The notes beneath the pieces are model-generated. The model did not search any database. It saw only the letters and a program-made list of their open reading frames with translations, and had not been told where the DNA came from. From Corallococcus praedator (lineage in GTDB: Bacteria > Myxococcota > Myxococcia > Myxococcales > Myxococcaceae): 57,784 bases of DNA. The stretch is taken from assembly GCF_003612125.1 (NCBI RefSeq), contig NZ_RAWI01000012.1:1-57784 (forward strand), in the 5' to 3' direction. Both the position numbers and the translations under genes were made by a program. This document shows, in pieces, positions 38,202 through 47,800 of this stretch (position 1 is its first letter; the number at the start of each line of letters is the position of its first letter).

Positions 38202-39085
38202 GGCCACCTCCCAGACACGAACACGGACGTCCCATCCAGCCCGAATCGCAGGGGCGCCGGCTCCTTCGGCTCTCCCCCCAGCAGGTACATTCCCGTGGCG
38301 GTGCCCAGCCCCACCAGGCCTCCCACCAGCATCCCCACGGAGACTGTCTGCATCCGGCGCACGCTGTTGGCCACGTTCCTGGCATCGGCCCCCGAGGGGA
38401 TGTCCGACGCCATGTCAGCCAGCCTCGACTTCTTCCCCTCCGCCAATCCCCAGACGACGCCCGCCGCGGCGACGAGGGCCCCGCCCGTCACGGCGGGGAT
38501 GATTGCTCGGTCTCGCAATGATGCGTGCGAGCCGGACACCTCCGACACCGGAGAGGATGAAGACTCCGGGGTTCCCGGGACCACCGCGAGGAGCGGCTGA
38601 GCCGGCGGTGTCCCTGAGGGGAGCTCCAGCCTCAGGGGCTCACGGTCTCCTCGCGCGGCCAGCTCGCTCAGGACCCCCTGGCGCACCGCTTCGAAGTGCT
38701 GCTTCACCTTGGGTGAGACAGTCATCGGCAACTTCGCGTCGGGATTCAAGAAGAGGGCGTCCTTGAAGGCGACTTCGGCGCCGCTCAACCTTCCGCTCAA
38801 CTCCGCCAGGATGACGCCCTCATAGAGCGACAGCACCACCTGATCCTCGGGCCCCTTCGACAGACTCCTTCCGTGGACGACCTGCTCGAGTGCACGCTCG
38901 TACTCGAGGTCTTCGAACAACTGGTGGACGAACACCACGCAGCGGTGCACATCGGGGGAGACGTCGCCTCGGGCTCCCAGGGGGAGGAGGGTGAGCCCGA
39001 GGACCAGGACCCAGACACAGGTGTCATGTCGCGACAGGACGCTCGACAAAACCGCTCTTGCATTGCCGTAGATAGAAGGAGTCAT
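38198..39085 (-). CDS. TPR-like membrane protein in the kinase-sigma cluster
   Basis: This 295-residue protein starts with a signal-like hydrophobic segment (VWVLVLGLTLLPLGARG). A helical TPR-like region follows (FEDLEYERALEQVVHG; LYEGVILAELSGRLSGAEVAF; DALFLNPDAKLPMTVSPKV), then a polar linker and two C-terminal membrane helices (IIPAVTGGALVAAAGVVWGL; VSVGMLVGGLVGLGTATGMYL). GAGAGG lies five nt before ATG 39085. It is 31 nt after the coiled-coil gene and overlaps the Kelch gene. No family name is secure; it may be an envelope scaffold for the Kelch lipoprotein. Confidence 0.7.
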   Translation of the reverse strand: MTPSIYGNARAVLSSVLSRHDTCVWVLVLGLTLLPLGARGDVSPDVHRCVVFVHQLFEDLEYERALEQVVHGRSLSKGPEDQVVLSLYEGVILAELSGRLSGAEVAFKDALFLNPDAKLPMTVSPKVKQHFEAVRQGVLSELAARGDREPLRLELPSGTPPAQPLLAVVPGTPESSSSPVSEVSGSHASLRDRAIIPAVTGGALVAAAGVVWGLAEGKKSRLADMASDIPSGADARNVANSVRRMQTVSVGMLVGGLVGLGTATGMYLLGGEPKEPAPLRFGLDGTSVFVSGRWP

Positions 39086-39116
39086 CACGCCCTCTCGCGC
39101 ATGCGCCTGACTGTGT

Positions 39117-39935
39117 CTACGGCTCCGACGTCACCGGCGATGGGGAGCTGCCATCCAGCATGGGCGGGACGGGGTTGCCGCGGGCGACGTCGGGAGGCAC
39201 CACCCCTGTGTTGGTTCCCTGCTGCTGGTGGATCCAGGTGTCGGCGGACGGGTCCGTGGACGTCTGCCCGAAGGGTCCAGGGGAGAGGTCCTTCGTGTAC
39301 TTCGCGTCGACGGGAATCCCAGGCGCTTCGCCCGTCCCGGCCGTCTGGATGACTTCCTGCGGCGGCGGGGGCGTCAAGCCCAGCAGCTTCTCCAGCTTTG
39401 CCTTTCGACTCGTGCCCTCGAAGGCCGAGTCGAGCTCGTTCTTCGTCGGCTTCACCTTGTCGATGTCCTTCTGGCTGTAGGGCGGCGTCTTGCTTTCCGC
39501 GACGGCCGCCGCGTTCGCCTTGAGCATGGCCTCCTCGGCGCCCTTCGCGGCCAGGGCGGCCTTCTCCTCCGCGTTCTGGAGTTTTTGCGCCGCGGCCCGG
39601 GACGCATCGGTGGCTTCCTTGAGTTTCTTCTCCGCGTCGGCGAGGGCTTCCTTCGACTTCTTCGCCTCCGCGGGTGTCTGACCCGGCCGCTCCGCGGCCT
39701 TGCGTGCGTCGGTGACGGCCTTCTCCGCCGAGGACTTCTGCCGGCGCGCGCCATCCGCGTCGCGCTTGGCCTGCGTCAGGTTGTCGCGGGCCTCGGTCGC
39801 CGCCTTGCGCCGGGCCTCGGCGGCGAGCCGCGCCGCCTCCGCCTTCTGCCGGGCCGCCTCCGCGCGGCGCTGTGCCTCGGCGGGATCGACTTTCGGAGCA
39901 CCACCAGAACCACCGACCGCATTCACTGAGCCCAT
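39117..39935 (-). CDS. Ala-rich coiled-coil protein with conserved N-terminal module
   Basis: This 272-residue protein has no signal peptide. Residues 1-60 (MGSVNAVGGSGGAPKVDP, then EAQRRAEAARQKAEAARL) closely match the start of the protein encoded at 49477. Residues about 20-160 are Ala/Lys/Glu-rich heptads predicted to form a long coiled coil. The rest is Pro/Thr-rich with TPPPPQEVIQTAG and no known domain. AGAGGAGAGG precedes the ATG, and the leader contains a perfect 19-bp hairpin. It follows the sigma-like gene and is probably part of the same transcript or of its regulon. The shared module may be a localisation or secretion tag; that is inference. Confidence 0.72.
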   Translation of the reverse strand: MGSVNAVGGSGGAPKVDPAEAQRRAEAARQKAEAARLAAEARRKAATEARDNLTQAKRDADGARRQKSSAEKAVTDARKAAERPGQTPAEAKKSKEALADAEKKLKEATDASRAAAQKLQNAEEKAALAAKGAEEAMLKANAAAVAESKTPPYSQKDIDKVKPTKNELDSAFEGTSRKAKLEKLLGLTPPPPQEVIQTAGTGEAPGIPVDAKYTKDLSPGPFGQTSTDPSADTWIHQQQGTNTGVVPPDVARGNPVPPMLDGSSPSPVTSEP

Positions 39936-39964
39936 GGGACCTCTCCTCTTGATGGGAGTTTTGT

Positions 39965-40005
39965 GATTGGAGGGTCGGGCCTGAAGCAGGCCCGACCCTC
40001 CAATC
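39965..40005 (-). promoter_or_regulatory. Perfect 19-bp hairpin in the leader of the coiled-coil gene
   Basis: Arms GATTGGAGGGTCGGGCCTG and CAGGCCCGACCCTCCAATC pair without mismatch around a 3-nt loop. On the minus strand the hairpin ends 29 nt before the start codon, upstream of the ribosome site. There is no U-tract. It could terminate or attenuate read-through from the sigma gene, or stabilise the mRNA. Confidence 0.7.
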
Positions 40006-40060
40006 GAGGAGAAAGAGGGCGTGGGCCCACCGGCGTCCCAAAAAATCTCGGGAGGCATGC
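40006..40060 (-). repeat. Repeated upstream module, copy 1
   Basis: On the minus strand this reads TCCCGAGATTTTTTGGGACG followed by CCTCTTTCTCCTCGATTG. The same two blocks occur before the gene at 49477 (49287-49340). Related sequence precedes both kinase genes in the opposite sense. On the plus strand it ends in a vestigial CGGGAGGC-ATG resembling the kinase gene starts. Confidence 0.65.
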
Positions 40061-40110
40061 CCGCACGGGCGGCTCGACCGCTCACGGATGGAAGACGGGT
40101 GCGAGGGGCT

Positions 40111-41004
40111 TCAGCCCAGCAATCCAATGAGACTGATATCCAGTCGGCTGTTGACCAGTCCCAGGAGGCTCTCCAGTGTGAGCTGGTCCTGCTTCAGCCG
40201 GGGCGTGAGCTCCATGCGAACGCGCTCGAGCAGTTGCTCGCGGGCATCGGCGAGCCTGCGAGCGACGCCGGAGCGTGAGCCTCCATACATGAGCGTCAGC
40301 CGGTCCATAGTGAACCCATGGAAATGGTGCAAGCGCAGCAGGGTTCGTTCCTGCTCGGAGATCATCGCCACTGCTTTTCGGAGCGACTCGACGAGGAGCT
40401 GGCGCGCGTCTTCGCGCAGCAGCGCGTACTCGGGGTCGCTCGGGGCCAGCAGCCGCGCGAGTTCCTCGGGAGGCTCCGCGACGAGCTGATGGCGCTCGTC
40501 CCGGCCCACCAGTTCCCCGGCGATGCGCGCGGCGATGATGCCCACCCACGTGAGGAGGGGCCCTCGGCCTCCATAGGTCGCAATCCTCGGTGGCGCGCTG
40601 GCGCTGCCCACCAGCAGCCGCTCGCGCAGCACCTGCAGCACTTCGTCCACCATGCTGGGTGACACCCTCCCGAGCCGGGAGGGGATGTGCCGGAGGATGT
40701 CCTGCTCGAAGGCGCGGAGGGCCGCGGGCGCTCCGGTGGCGCAGGCGCACGCGAGGTACAGGTCGGCACCGTTGAGGATGCGAAGCGCCTCCGAGACCTT
40801 GCCCGCGGGCAGGTGCCGGGCCAGGTGTCGCACGAAGGTCTCTGCCGGGAGTTGCAACGTAGGCCACCCGGTCCGGGCCGCCTCGACGTGCTCGTGCAGC
40901 AGCACCTCCAGTCGCTCCACGGCCTCCAGCTCCGCGCGCTGCTCCCGTGGCAGGTGCTCCCGCAGCAGCGCCGCCAGTGCGTCTGTCTTCCGTTCCTCGC
41001 TCAT
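40111..41004 (-). CDS. Sigma-70-family (ECF-like) regulator coupled to a Ser/Thr kinase
   Basis: This 297-residue protein has about 75 N-terminal residues of unknown fold, then sigma-like segments: DLYLACACATG, DEVLQVLRERLLV and RIATYGGRGPLLTWVGIIAARIA (regions 2.1-2.4), and EQERTLLRLHHFHGFTMDRL with GGSRSGVARRLADAREQL (region 4). A short tail ends SRLDISLIGLLG. The ATG overlaps the kinase stop as ATGA, so the two are translated together. The kinase has a zinc anti-sigma-like N-terminal motif, which makes a kinase-controlled sigma factor the natural reading. Its C-terminal tail reappears as a remnant at 49013-49112. Confidence 0.75.
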   Translation of the reverse strand: MSEERKTDALAALLREHLPREQRAELEAVERLEVLLHEHVEAARTGWPTLQLPAETFVRHLARHLPAGKVSEALRILNGADLYLACACATGAPAALRAFEQDILRHIPSRLGRVSPSMVDEVLQVLRERLLVGSASAPPRIATYGGRGPLLTWVGIIAARIAGELVGRDERHQLVAEPPEELARLLAPSDPEYALLREDARQLLVESLRKAVAMISEQERTLLRLHHFHGFTMDRLTLMYGGSRSGVARRLADAREQLLERVRMELTPRLKQDQLTLESLLGLVNSRLDISLIGLLG

Positions 41005-44000
41005 TGCTTCCCCTCGCTCCGCTGCCAGGCCAGCACCGTCTGGAGCTCCTGTCGGCCTCGGACTCCCACGGGCTCCAGCCGCTTCCGGGCCTCCTCGGCC
41101 ATCGCGAGCGCCCGCGCCCGGTCCTGGGCGGCGCGCGTTTCCAGGAGCGCCCGGGCCAACAGGAAGGCGGTCTTGCCGGCGACCTTCGGGTCCTTGGCCT
41201 CGCCCCAACGGGTCTGGATGCGCCGGGCGCGCTCGAGCAGGGGGACGGCTTCCGCCACCGCGCCCAGCGCCAGATGTGCCTCCCCAGCACAGGCCAGGGC
41301 GCTGGCACCGTCCTCGGACTCCTCGCCATCGGCCGTCTCCGCGACCTTCCGCGCACGCTCGCAGTACGCGAGCGCCTCCTTCGGGGTGTGGGTCGCCAGG
41401 GCCAGCTCGGCCAGGGGCAGCAGCACGGGCACCGTCTTTCCTCCCTCCGGGCCATCGTCCTTCTCCAGCCGCGTCAGCGCGTCCATCAGGTCGCGCCGTG
41501 CCTCGGGGTAGCGGCCCGCCTTCAGGTGCACCTGGCCTCGGACGGTCAGCGGTAGGGCGGCGCGCGGCGTGTCCGGGCCCAGTGAGCGCTGGACGCGCTC
41601 CAGGGCCTCGGTGGCGAAGGCCAGCGCCTCGGCCCCCTGGCCCGCTTCGCGGGCGAGGACCGCCTGCTCCGAGAGCGCGAAGATGACGGTGATGTGGTCG
41701 GGGCCCCGGGCCCGCTCGAAGATGGCGCGTGCCCGCTCGACCTGGGACCGCGCCTCCTCCAGCCGGCCGTCGACGCGCGAGACCCCGGCCAGGTTCAGCA
41801 GCACCCTCCCCAGAGGGGTGGTCTCCGGGCTGGAGGACGCCTCCTGGAGGGCCAGGGCCCTGCGCCAGGCGCTGAGGGCCTCGGCGTGCCGTCCCATCTT
41901 CAGCGACGCAGTGGCGACCCGGTTGTAGGACGTCACGAGGGCCGGGTTGTCGGGGCCCAGCAGGCGCTCATGCAGTTCCAGGGCCTGGCGATGGAGCTTC
42001 AGCGAATCCTCATAGCGGCCCTGGCCGTAGCGGATGCGTCCCAACTGGTGGAGGAAGTTGGGCATGCGGAGGCTGTCCGGGCCATTCCTCCTGCGCGAGA
42101 ACTCCAGACCCTGGAGCGCCTCCTGCTCGGCCTCGGCGAGCTGGCCGTGCGACTCTCGCAGTGAAGACAGCCGCATGTGGAGGTCCGTCGTAATGTCCGG
42201 GAAGCGCTCCCGCCCCAGCCGCTCGATGGCGGCCCGGGCGTGCCGGATGAGCTTCTCCGCTTCGTCGGGGCGGGACTGCTCTTCGCCCACCGCCCGGATG
42301 AGCTCCAGCCAGGCCCGTGCCACCGTCTCGTCGTCACGCGCGGCCTCGCCCGCCCACAGGGCCTGGTAGAGGAACGCCTCCGCTTCCTTCGGTTTGTTGA
42401 GGCCCCCGAGGAACACGCCGTGGGCCAGGAACACCTCCGCCTCCAGCGGCTTGTAGTCGAGCCCCTTCAGCTCCTCGATGAGGGCTGACGTCACCGCGAG
42501 GCCGTCGGTGAACCGGTGCGACAGGCGGTGGGCGCGGGCCTGCGCCAGCTTGTGCCGTGCCGCATCCACCTGGGCGCGGAGGCTTTCGGGCGGCTGCGGT
42601 CGGGCGGAGAGGCCGGGCGCGTCCCGGCAGCTGGCGAGCCCTTCGAGAGAGGTGGTCAGCGGGTGCGCGTTCTGCACCGTCTGCACATCCGCTTTTTCCA
42701 GCACCTCGGTCACGGCGGCGAGCTGCCAGAGCCGCGCGTCGAGGCACGCGGCCGTCTGCCAGGCGCCGTCCGCGGTGTCACTGCCCGCGGCCATGCAGGC
42801 CTCGGTGCGAAGCGTCCGCCACTGGGCGGCGTAGGCGTCCAGCACCGACGCGAGCTGCTCCCAGGCCTGGGAGGCGTAGGGCGCGCCCGTGGAGAGGAAG
42901 GCCGTGCGGATCCGCTCGCGTCGCGCGGGGCTCCAGGCCGCCGCGAGTTTCTCCACTTCCTGCTCGCAGTGACTGCCCTCCCGATTCGCCGCTCCGTAGG
43001 CCACCAGGGTGCCCAGGATTCCGGCCACGGCGGCGGTGGCCATCATCCGCGCAAGCCACCGGATGGGCCGAGGGGTGAGCTCCGCCAGGAGGGACTCCAT
43101 GGAGGGAAAGCGCTCCTCGGGGCTGGAACTGAGTCCCCGGAGGAGCGCGCGCCGGACGCGGGCTGGAAGCTTCACCTCGTACTTCGGGGGGCTGATGCTG
43201 CCTTGCCGCGCGGCCTGGGCCAGTTGCTTCAGCGTCTCGCCCTGGAAGGGGCGCACGCCGAAGAGGGCCTCGTGGAGCGCGACGCAGAAGCTGAACGCGT
43301 CGGAGCGAGCGTCCGCGTGCTGGCCGCGCATGAGCTCCGGGGCCATGTAGGCGGGCGTGCCCAGAAGCTGGCCCGTCCGGGTGAGGTGTCTCACGGAGGC
43401 GACGGGGGCCGTGTCGTGCTCTTGGAGGGGAGCGCCCTCGTTCGGGTGGAGGGGCCCAGCGATGCCGAAGTCCGTCACGAAGACGCGGCCGTGCTTGCCC
43501 AGGAGGGTGTTGGCGGGCTTGAAGTCGCGGTGCACGAGGCCTTCGGCGTGAGCGGCGGCGAGGCCCTTGCCGGCTTCGAGGAAGACGCGGAGCACCTCCT
43601 TCCAGGAACGAGGCTGCTTCATCCACTCCGCCAGGGTGGTGCCCTCCACCAGCTCCATGGCGAGGAAGACCCCGTCTCCATGGGTGCCCACGTCGTAGAG
43701 GGTGACGACATTGGGGTGGGAGAGTCGGGCCAGCGCCTGTGCCTCGCGCAGCAGCCGCTGCTGCAGCTCTTCGCGTTGGCGTCCCTCGGGGCGAAGCATC
43801 TTGAGGGCCACCCGGCGTCCCAACTCTGGGTCATCCGCCGCGAAGACGACGCCCATCGCACCGGAGCCGAGGGGTTCTCGCACCACGTAGCGGGAGACCC
43901 GGGTGCCAGGCCGCAGTGGCTGGGAAGGCGCCGGCACGAGGACCGTTGGAGCGTCGGGCAGGACCTGAGCGCCATCCCCCGCCGCCAGGACCCGCCGACA

Positions 44001-44171
44001 GTCCGCACAGCTCTCCACATGTGCGAGGACGGAGCCCCGGTCCGTTTCGGAGAGCAGCCCGGCAAGAAAGTCAGTCAGCGTCACTTCCTGGGGGCAGGTC
44101 CGCGGGCGTAAGGACTCCGTGACGCGTTCCGGTTCGCCAGACATGGCCGATGTGGGTGCTCCGTCGCCCAT
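41001..44171 (-). CDS. Membrane Ser/Thr protein kinase with zinc-finger N-terminus and TPR C-terminus (kinase 1)
   Basis: This is a 1056-residue protein. Residues 26-58 carry C26 and H51-x3-C55-x2-C58, the pattern of zinc anti-sigma (zf-HC2) domains. The PknB-type kinase domain (about 94-365) is complete: LGSGAMGVV, K124 in VALKML, HRDFKPAN with D216, DFG with D234, and APE. One transmembrane helix follows at about 373-394. The remaining 660 residues are helical TPR/tetratricopeptide-like repeats (LHRQALELHERLLGPDNPAL). GAGG lies a few nt before the ATG. It is the first gene of kinase-sigma-coiled-coil-TPR-Kelch. The kinase is expected to be active, with the zinc motif holding or recruiting the sigma-like partner. 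Confidence 0.92.
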   Translation of the reverse strand: MGDGAPTSAMSGEPERVTESLRPRTCPQEVTLTDFLAGLLSETDRGSVLAHVESCADCRRVLAAGDGAQVLPDAPTVLVPAPSQPLRPGTRVSRYVVREPLGSGAMGVVFAADDPELGRRVALKMLRPEGRQREELQQRLLREAQALARLSHPNVVTLYDVGTHGDGVFLAMELVEGTTLAEWMKQPRSWKEVLRVFLEAGKGLAAAHAEGLVHRDFKPANTLLGKHGRVFVTDFGIAGPLHPNEGAPLQEHDTAPVASVRHLTRTGQLLGTPAYMAPELMRGQHADARSDAFSFCVALHEALFGVRPFQGETLKQLAQAARQGSISPPKYEVKLPARVRRALLRGLSSSPEERFPSMESLLAELTPRPIRWLARMMATAAVAGILGTLVAYGAANREGSHCEQEVEKLAAAWSPARRERIRTAFLSTGAPYASQAWEQLASVLDAYAAQWRTLRTEACMAAGSDTADGAWQTAACLDARLWQLAAVTEVLEKADVQTVQNAHPLTTSLEGLASCRDAPGLSARPQPPESLRAQVDAARHKLAQARAHRLSHRFTDGLAVTSALIEELKGLDYKPLEAEVFLAHGVFLGGLNKPKEAEAFLYQALWAGEAARDDETVARAWLELIRAVGEEQSRPDEAEKLIRHARAAIERLGRERFPDITTDLHMRLSSLRESHGQLAEAEQEALQGLEFSRRRNGPDSLRMPNFLHQLGRIRYGQGRYEDSLKLHRQALELHERLLGPDNPALVTSYNRVATASLKMGRHAEALSAWRRALALQEASSSPETTPLGRVLLNLAGVSRVDGRLEEARSQVERARAIFERARGPDHITVIFALSEQAVLAREAGQGAEALAFATEALERVQRSLGPDTPRAALPLTVRGQVHLKAGRYPEARRDLMDALTRLEKDDGPEGGKTVPVLLPLAELALATHTPKEALAYCERARKVAETADGEESEDGASALACAGEAHLALGAVAEAVPLLERARRIQTRWGEAKDPKVAGKTAFLLARALLETRAAQDRARALAMAEEARKRLEPVGVRGRQELQTVLAWQRSEGKQ

Positions 44172-44290
44172 GATGCCCCCTCTGGAAAAACTTGGGATGC
44201 AGGTTAGACCGTTTCCGCCTTCTCCACGAGTGCATGGGCAGTCAGGCGTTGACTCGCATACGAAGCGGAGGTGCACCCTATTCAATTCCT
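44172..44290 (-). repeat. Repeated upstream module before kinase 1
   Basis: This region aligns with the 120 nt before kinase 2 (48029-48150): shared CTTGGGATGCAGGTTAG, GTGCATGGGCAGTCA and GCGTTGACTCGCAT blocks in the same order and spacing. It probably holds the promoter and leader of the kinase genes. Confidence 0.65.
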
Positions 44291-44410
44291 GATTTCCAAG
44301 AGAGGTGCGCGACGTTCCGAGAGGCCTGTGTGTCGGTATCTTCCACCCACTCGGGTGGTGCTTGTCCATCCAGGAATGCCATCGGTGATTTCAGGGCTGG
44401 GGGAAGTGTG

Positions 44411-44664
44411 GTCCAAGCTCTTGAGGCCGCGCTCGACAAGCGACTCCGAGACGAGCGCGGAGTGAAGCCGATTGCCCCGCGCCGCCGAGGCCGCAAGCGC
44501 AAGGCCCGCAGGAAGGGCACGAGTTGCGGCGCCACAAGCGGCGCTGGAAGGTGGAACGCTTCTTCGCCTGGCTCCACTTCCTCCGCCGTGTTGCCCGCTA
44601 CGCGGTGAAAGCCGAGAACTTCCTTGGGATTCTCCACCTTCATTGATTTGCATACATGTCAATG
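44411..44664 (+). mobile_element. IS5-family transposase C-terminal remnant
   Basis: The plus strand encodes LDKRLRDERGVKPIAPRRRG and, after a frameshift near 44520, ELRRHKRRWKVERFFAWLHF with AENFLGILHL. This is the RWKVER-FAWL signature at the end of IS5-type transposases. There is no N-terminal part and no intact ends. It lies between the 3' end of kinase 2 and the leader of kinase 1, where a sigma partner for kinase 2 would be expected. Confidence 0.7.
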
Positions 44665-44851
44665 AAAGGGATGGCTGTTGTCCGGCGCAGCCCGGAACGC
44701 GCCGTAGGTCGTCTCCACCTGGCTGATGGCTGCATTCCGTTTCTTTTTGGTCGGAGTGGGCTTTCCCGCCACTGTCTCAATCCCAGCGTGTTGGTCGAGT
44801 GGCGCCCACTCCCACCGCAGCGCAGCGGCGTGCTTGTCGTTGGTACTTCCC

Positions 44852-47800
44852 TCATCGTTGCCCCATGCGTCGCTGCCAGGCCAGTATCTTCTGAAGTTCA
44901 GGCTTACCGCGGGCTCCCGCTGACTCCATTCCCGCTCGCGCTTCTTCGGCCAGCGTGAGCGCGCGCGCCCGGTCAGGGGAGGTGTGTGTGTCAACAAGCG
45001 CTCGGGCCAGCAAAAATGAGGTCTTCGCGGCTTTCTCGGGGAACATGGCGTCAGGTTGCTGGCGCTGGAGGTTCCGGGCGCGCTCAAGCATCGGCACCGC
45101 TTTGCTGGCTCCACCCAGGGCGAGGTGGGCTTCTCCGGCGCAGGCCAAGGCGCTTGCGACGTCCACGGATTGCGAGGCCTGCACCTCACCGAGGAGATTG
45201 CGCGCACGCTCGCAATACGCAAGAGCCTCTTTGGGAGCTTGGGTGACCAGGGCCAGCTCCGCCAGGGGAATGAGTATCGCTGCGGTGCCGCCGTTTTTGG
45301 GGCCCAACTCTCTCTCCAGCCGACTCAAGGCCTCCTGCAGGTCGCGTCGAGCCGCGACATGTCGGCCCGCGCGCAGGTGTACCCGGGCGCGGACCTTCAG
45401 CGGCCACGCGGCATAACTGGTGGCGGGACCGAATGCCCGCTGGGCATGCTCCACGGCCTGTGTGGAAAGACGGAGTGCCTCGTCGTTCCGGCCGGCCTCC
45501 AGGGAAATGGCTGCTTGCTCTCGAAGTACCATGACGATGTTGAGGTTGTCGGGCCCCAGAGCACTCTCGAAGATCACGCGCGACCGCTCGAGCATGGACA
45601 ACGCTTCCTCCCACTGGTCGTCGAAACGGAGCGGGATGGCGAGGTGCTGGAGCATGCGTGCGAGCTCAGGGGTCTCCGGGGTGTCCGCCGCATCGATGAT
45701 GGCTAGGGCCCGATGCCAAGCGTCGATGGCATCGGCCCTCCGCCCCAGGCTCATGTATGTCGAGGCGAGGCTGTCGTAGGAACGAACGAGGAGGGGGTGG
45801 TCGGAGCCCAGCAGACGCTTGCGCTGCTCGAGGGCCTGGCGATGGAGCTCCATCGCCTCCGCGAGACGCCCCTGATTTAATCGAATCCATCCGAGTCGAT
45901 GGAGGAGGGTGGCGATGCGCAGGCCTTCCGGCCCCTGATTCTTGCGCACGAAATTCAAGCCTTGAATGATGTCAGCCTCCGCCTGGGCATCCTTCAGCTG
46001 AATCATCCGCGCCGACCCCACGCGGAGGTACAGGTCCGCCGTGATGTCCGGGAAGCGCCCTCGCCCCAGTCGCTCCACGGCTGCTTGGGCGTGGCGGATA
46101 AGCTTCTCCACTTCCTCGTTACGGCGCGGATGGGCATCGGCCACCTCTGAGACGAGGAGAAGCAATGCACGAGCCGCCGACTCGTCGTCACGTCCGGCCT
46201 CGGCGGCCCAGAGTGCCTGGTAGAGGAATGTCTCTGCTTCCTTCCCTCTTTCGAGCAGTTGGTGGAGCTCGCCATGAACCACGAGCACCTCTGCCTCCAG
46301 TGGCCGGTAATCAAGGCCTCGGAGTTCCTGAATGAGGGCTTCTGTCACGCCAAGCCCCTGGTGCAACCGGCGCGCGGCGAGGTCTGCTTGGGCCTGGGCC
46401 AACTTGCGCCGGACTTCGTCCACGCGGGGGCGGAGGATTTCCGGTGGCTGCGGACGGCTCGAGAGCCCGGGCGTGTCCCGGCAGCCGGTGAGCCCTTCAA
46501 GGGAGGCCGTCAATTGGTGCGCGTTCTTGACTGTCTCCGCATCTGCCTTTTCCAGCACCTCGGTGACGGCAGCGAGTTGCCAGAGCCGCGCGTCGAGGCA
46601 CGCGGCCGTCTGCCAGGCTTTATCTCCGGTGTCACTGCCCGCGGCCAAGCAGGCCTCGGTGCGAAGCGTCCGCCACTGAGTCGCATGGGTGTCCAGCACC
46701 GACGCGAGCTGCTCCCAGGCGGGCGCGGCGTAGGACGCGCCCGTGGACAGGAAGGCCGCGCGGATCCGTTCGCGTCGCGCGGGGCTCCAGGCCGCCGCGA
46801 GTTTCTCCACTTCCTGCTCGCAGTGGCTCCCCTCCTGGTGCGTCGCTCCGTAGGCCGCGAGGGTGCCCAGGACTCCAGCCACGGTTGCGGTGGCCATCAT
46901 CCGCGCAAGCCACCGGATGGGCCGGGGGGTTAGCGCTGCCAGGAGGGATTCCATGGAGGGGAAGCGCTCCTCGGGGCTGGAGCGGAGCCCCCGGAGGAGC
47001 GCGCGCTGGACATGGGCTGGAATCTTCACCTCGTACTTCGGGGGGCTGATGCTGCCTTGCCGCGCGGCCTGAGCCAGGTCCTTCAGCGTCTCGCCCTGGA
47101 AGGGGCGCGCGCCAAAGAGGGCCTCGTGGAGTGCCACACAGAAGCTGAACGCGTCGGAGCGGGCATCCGCGCGCTGGCCCCGAATGAGCTCCGGAGCCAT
47201 GTAGGCGGGCGTGCCCAGAAGCTGGCCCGTCCGGGTGAGGTGTCTCATGGAGGCGACCGGGGCCTTGTCGTGCTCCTGGAGCGGAGCGCCCTCCTCCTGG
47301 TGGAGCGGCCCGGCGATGCCGAAGTCCGTCACGAAGACGCGGCCGTGCTTGCCCAGGAGGGTGTTGGCGGGCTTGAAGTCGCGGTGCACCAGCCCCGCGG
47401 CGTGCGCGGCGGCCAGGCCCTTGCCGGCTTCGAGGAAGACGCGGAGCACGTCCTTCCAGGGGCGCGGCTGCTTCATCCACTCCGCCAGGGTGGTGCCCTC
47501 CACCAGCTCCATGGCGAGGAAGACACCATCTCCGTGGGTGCCCACGTCGTAGAGGGTGACGACATTGGGGTGGGAGAGTCGGGCGAGCGCCTGTGCCTCG
47601 CGCAGCAGTCGCTGCCGCAGCTCCTCGCGTTGGCGTCCCTCGGGACGCAGCATCTTGAGGGCCACCCGGCGGCCGAGCTCCAGGTCATCCGCCGCGTAGA
47701 CGACGCCCATGGCTCCGGAGCCAAGGCGCTCTCGCACCACATAGCGGGAGACCCTGGCGCCAGGCACTAGCAGCAGGGGCAAAGGCTCCTTCGCAACGAC

